Shown piece by piece: positions 60,930 through 64,000 of a stretch of 64,000 nucleotides of DNA. The translations under genes were made by a program, and so were the position numbers. Position 1 is the first letter of the stretch. Each line of letters begins with the position of its first letter. Location: positions 248,001-312,000 of the forward strand of contig JAUIRK010000278.1 in the NCBI GenBank assembly GCA_030549495.1. The letters are read 5' to 3'. The stretch is from Nectonema munidae. Taxonomy: Eukaryota > Nematomorpha > Nectonematoida > Nectonematidae. The notes under the pieces are model-generated. The model was not told where the DNA came from. It ran no database searches and worked only from the letters and a program-made list of their open reading frames with translations.

Positions 60930-61400
60930 GAGAGAATATCACCACTGAAATACGCATGCTTAAAAATGGGTTTATATGTGTAAAAAACATTATATAATTA
61001 TTTAGATTAAAAGCTTCTTTTTGAGATGAGCTGTTACATTTAGATCAATTTTTTGACAGTTTTATTGATTTTCATAAAAAATGAATATCATGAATGAATT
61101 CAGAATATTTGAAAATGGGTATACATGTGTAAAAAACTTTATATAATTATTTAGATAAAAAGTTTCTTTTTAAGATGAGCTGTCATAATTAGATCAATTT
61201 TTTGACAGGTTTGATTGATTTTCATAAAAAATGAATATCACCACTGAATTTAGCATATTTGAAAATGGGTATACATGTGTAAAAAACTTTATATAATTAT
61301 TTAAATAAAAAGTTCCTTTTTGAGATGAGCTGTCAAATATAAATCAATTTTTTGACAGGTTTGATTGATTTTGATAAAAAATGGACATCACCACAGAATT
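60930..61400 (+). repeat. 150-bp tandem repeats, set B
   Basis: Three units and a partial one, marked by ATGGGTATACATGTGTAAAA at about 60,966, 61,115 and 61,265, and by GAGATGAGCTGTCA. The period is again ~150 bp, but the sequence differs from set A. Confidence 0.85.
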
Positions 61401-61474
61401 AAGCATAGTTGAAATATATATTTAACATTAAAAATATTTATAAAAACTTATTAATATCTGAGAAAAATGGGGGG

Positions 61475-61495
61475 GGGGGGCACTTTATGCCCCCC
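61475..61495. other. G-run hairpin
   Basis: GGGGGGCA (61,475-61,482) and TGCCCCCC (61,488-61,495) pair perfectly around a 5-base loop, at the end of a 12-G run. Confidence 0.65.
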
Positions 61496-61528
61496 ACCAC
61501 CACCACTTGAGGGGACAAATTTTGCCCA

Positions 61529-61699
61529 GCTGGGGTCGTTCACAATTGACGTCAACTAAAACTGGGGGTAGGGGGTATCCAAAGTTGACACAAGTCGATT
61601 TTGTTAAGTGATGATATATCTAAAAGTTGACATGAGGGGGGAGGGGGGGTTGAAATTTTTCAAAAAAAAAGGTTGATGTAAATAGTGAACGACCCAGGG
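61529..61699. mobile_element. Palindromic MITE-like unit at the right end
   Basis: The left arm TGGGGTCGTTCACAATTGAC (from 61,529) mirrors the right arm, which read inward is CTGGGTCGTTCACTATTTAC (from 61,698). About 130 bp of G-rich and AT-rich sequence lies between. It could be a separate MITE forming the right terminus of the larger element. A partial copy is at 51,568. Confidence 0.6.
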
Positions 61700-61703
61700 T
61701 TAA

Positions 61704-62749
61704 AACATCCCAGAATTTTTTGCAATTATTCGAAGTATTTTTTAATTTGTTCAGGTTGTGTAGTCTTTTTTTGGATTTGATTTTGTTGGAAAGTTCGTTG
61801 CGAGTTTTTTTGAAAAGCAGGAAAAGGTACTGGTTTTTGGTAGAATTAAATTTATTCCAAAGTAAGTTTCTTCTCTTGATAAGTTGAATAATTTCATTAT
61901 CAATCCAAGATTTTTGCCGTGAAACAGGTTTCTTTGTTCTAAAAGGACAAAACAAATTGAAGGTTTTTTCAATATCACAAAAAGTGGAGTTAAAATCAGT
62001 GAAATTGGTAAAAAAAAAATACTTTCATGGAATTTGTGATATGAAAGATAATGTACAAAAAGAGTTGGGTATTAGCTGATATAGGTTCGAGTTATTCTTT
62101 GTGCAGAAGAAATAAGTTTTGGAGTTAAATTGATTTGTGTGAAAATTATGGCATGATTAGTGATTGAATACGGAATCACAGAAACATGATTTAGTGTTGA
62201 AACTTGATTGGTGAGGATTAAGTCAAGCTTTGATTTATAAGATCCCTTTTGAAAAGTGTTACACTTGACAAGCTGTACTAGCTCGTGTTTGCCTTTCAAA
62301 CTTAAATAAATAATCATAGCATGTTTTGGCTTTAGATTGCATGAAAGTTTTGTAATTCAAATCTCCAATAATAAACATTTTTTCCAAATCTGATGACTTT
62401 ATGATTTTATTAAGTTTTTCAAAATAATCATGAACTGATGGAGCGCGGTAGCAGAAGATATGAAAACTTTTGTTCCCAAAGATTGTTTGTAGCAGTAGCG
62501 TTTCATCAAGAGGTATATCTATTTCAGTTACTAAGAGTTTTTTGTCAATTTTTGATACTGCGAAAATTGAGGTGATAAATTGAAATACCTTAGTACATCT
62601 GCACTTTTAAATGTTTATCCAAGACAGAAATTTTATTTTTTCTTGCTACTGAGGAATTTTAGTAGTATTGTGTAGATGTTGAGAAATCTAAGTACTTTCA
62701 TAGAACAAATAGAATAAAATTTGGTTTTGTCATTTCCATCACGCGCCAT
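61704..62749 (-). mobile_element. Non-LTR retrotransposon, endonuclease part
   Basis: Minus strand upstream half of the split LINE. An endonuclease domain of the APE type is seen in pieces: HIFCYRAPS, then FIIGDLNYK with the GDxN motif at 62,355-62,366, then in another frame SKLDLILTN and SITNHAIIF (62,230-62,150). Next comes the linker typical of LINE ORF2, with SWIDNEIIQLIKRRN and NNCKKFWDVL (61,910-61,707). At least two frameshifts break it. A possible ATG is at 62,749, but the true 5' end is not visible. It reads directly into the reverse transcriptase half once the 58,608-61,703 insertion is ignored. Confidence 0.75.
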
Positions 62750-62992
62750 TTTAAAATTAAGACAGAGAAGCATTCAAAAAAATTAAAGAAAATGTATGAA
62801 AAGCATGTATGATTCATAACAACGCAGGGAAATCAAACAACGATTGTTTAAATTGTTTTTAAAATAACAACTTTTAACCTTTTGCAATGATTTGCCTTTT
62901 ATAATAACTTTTAGGGAAAAAGCCTATCAGAAAAAGTTATAGAGCTTCAAAAAAAACTAAAATTTTTTTAGAGCATGCTCTATGGGTGACAA
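62750..62992. other. Unassigned AT-rich DNA upstream of the LINE
   Basis: No gene or clear LINE 5' region recognised. Confidence 0.35.
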
Positions 62993-63100
62993 GGCAGGTT
63001 GGTTGAGATGATGGACTCAGCACGGAAGCCTCTGGATAAATATAAGCGGTACATCAGTGCCTTGTCAATGAAAACACACCCGCAGTACTTTTACCTTACC
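62993..63100 (+). mobile_element. tRNA-derived SINE, copy 2 (B box deleted)
   Basis: GGCAGGTTGGTTGAGATGAT resembles the A-box head of copy 1. Then AAGCCT, ATAAGCGG, GTGCCTTGTCAATGAAAACA and CCCGCAGTACTT align with the body of copy 1. About 20-35 bases covering the B box of copy 1 are missing here. Confidence 0.6.
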
Positions 63101-64000
63101 TTTTACTCAAAATTGAAAAATTAACATAAGAGAGAAAGGAGACAAAATAAACTAATAAAGCAATTTTCACTATTTTAAAATGAAACTGTCTGTTCTCAGA
63201 ATTTCAAAATAATAGTAGGCATAAAAAATGAGTTAGTTTATCGGCACTTTATTTGATATTTTCAAGTGTTTATAAGCAGCAAAAGCCAGCGTTGAAGTGC
63301 TACTATTATACGGTGATTTGGTAACGCTTGTATTTTTTACATTTTGTAAGGAATCATAGTATACAAAAAACGGTAGTTTAATCACTTTTCATAAAATTAT
63401 TTAAGTCTAATAACGTAAAATACTAAAAAACCATTTAAACTATCAGAAATCATAAAAATCATAGTATACGAGAACAAGAAGATCATTGCGTTTTTTTGAC
63501 TTTTCTCTGTTTACTAATAAAGTTCTGACAGCTGTCATAAATAGATGAAGTGCATTTTTAACAACTAAAAAATTTTATTTCGATATATTTTTATTGTAAT
63601 AATCAACAAAATTTCTTAAAAAAATGATTTAATTAATTATTATGTACAGTGTTACTTACAAAATTTAACAATCAAACATTATAAAAATATCTCTGCTCAA
63701 ATAAAAATAGAGTATTTTTGCTTTTAAACTGAATAGCTAGTCAAAATATTCATTCCCAAATAGCTACTGAAAAAAATTTCTTGACTTAAAAAAATTAAAG
63801 TTTTCAAATGTTACAAAATGTAACAAACGCACTGTTAAAGATTAAAAATGACCTTTGTTGAAAAAATTTTTAACGCGAGTCTGACAATATTCATTGATAT
63901 AAAATTGTAACGATTGAGAACTATTTTTCTCTCATTTAAAAACATAAAGAAATTTTTATTTTTGCAAAATGTTTGGTGTGTTGATGAAACTAATTTTTTA
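63101..64000. other. AT-rich non-genic DNA
   Basis: No gene seen. CATAGTATAC occurs twice (about 63,355 and 63,461), and a GTTACA/TGTAAC palindrome is at 63,810-63,824. Confidence 0.4.

Larger units (their letters stand above)
58608..61703. mobile_element. 3.1-kb TTAA-flanked non-autonomous element inserted in the LINE
   Basis: It is bounded by TTAA at 58,608-58,611 and 61,700-61,703, with outer bases CCCT and AGGG (left CCCTATTAGTGCTGGG; right, read inward, CCCTGGGTCGTTCAC). On either side the LINE resumes: KKFWDVL ends at the right junction and the linker continues from the left junction, differing by one base in frame. TTAA duplication and CCCT/AGGG ends are typical of piggyBac-like transposition. 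Inside are a 14-G run (58,625-58,638), two sets of 150-bp tandem repeats and a palindromic unit, but no transposase. The inverted ends agree for only a few bases, so it may be composite. Confidence 0.7.

Overview
The window reads as nuclear DNA of an AT-rich metazoan, most likely an invertebrate and possibly an arthropod. Evidence: a nuclear gene for a mitochondrial ribosomal protein with its own poly(A) signal, two non-LTR retrotransposons, an LTR-element pol fragment, a FLYWCH/MULE transposase relic, TTAA-flanked DNA elements and tRNA-derived SINEs. I cannot name the species. There is no bacterial-style operon, CRISPR array or rRNA gene.

Positions 1-44,212 form one satellite domain. Its monomer is 31 bp (clean example at 952-982). 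It is about 55% G+C, has no CpG and carries one A on the + strand, and it recurs roughly 1,300 times in a single orientation. Monomer variants are ordered into higher-order repeats with steps of about 605-608, 830-860 and 2,312 bp, and into kilobase blocks copied across the domain (for example 150-3,995 versus 33,226-37,017). Three copies of a 1.2-kb AT-rich, monomer-free spacer (2,185-3,418; 9,669-10,897; 35,240-36,441) punctuate it, giving a macrosatellite layout of [spacer + variable 31-mer array]. A stretch at about 21,910-22,760 is full of small deletions and probably reflects low-quality assembly. The many open frames here, on both strands, are by-products of a 31-bp period and are not annotated as genes.

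Positions 44,213-64,000 are about 70% A+T, gene-poor and rich in transposons. In order they hold: the 3' end of a LINE (45,484-46,235, minus); an LTR-retrotransposon integrase/pol tail with a possible LTR remnant (47,300-48,489); a SINE (48,490-48,636); the only convincing intact gene, mitochondrial ribosomal protein bL34m (48,725-48,982, plus); a degraded copy of a repeat-bearing element with a small TTAA MITE inside its span (49,607-51,960); a pair of 240-bp direct repeats; a FLYWCH/MULE transposase pseudogene with three frameshifts (54,531-55,927, minus); and a LINE (56,833-62,749, minus). This second LINE is split by a 3.1-kb insertion flanked by TTAA (58,608-61,703), which itself carries 150-bp tandem repeats. 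A second SINE copy lies at 62,993-63,100.

Apart from bL34m, nothing here looks like a working host gene. The main story is satellite evolution beside a nest of transposons.
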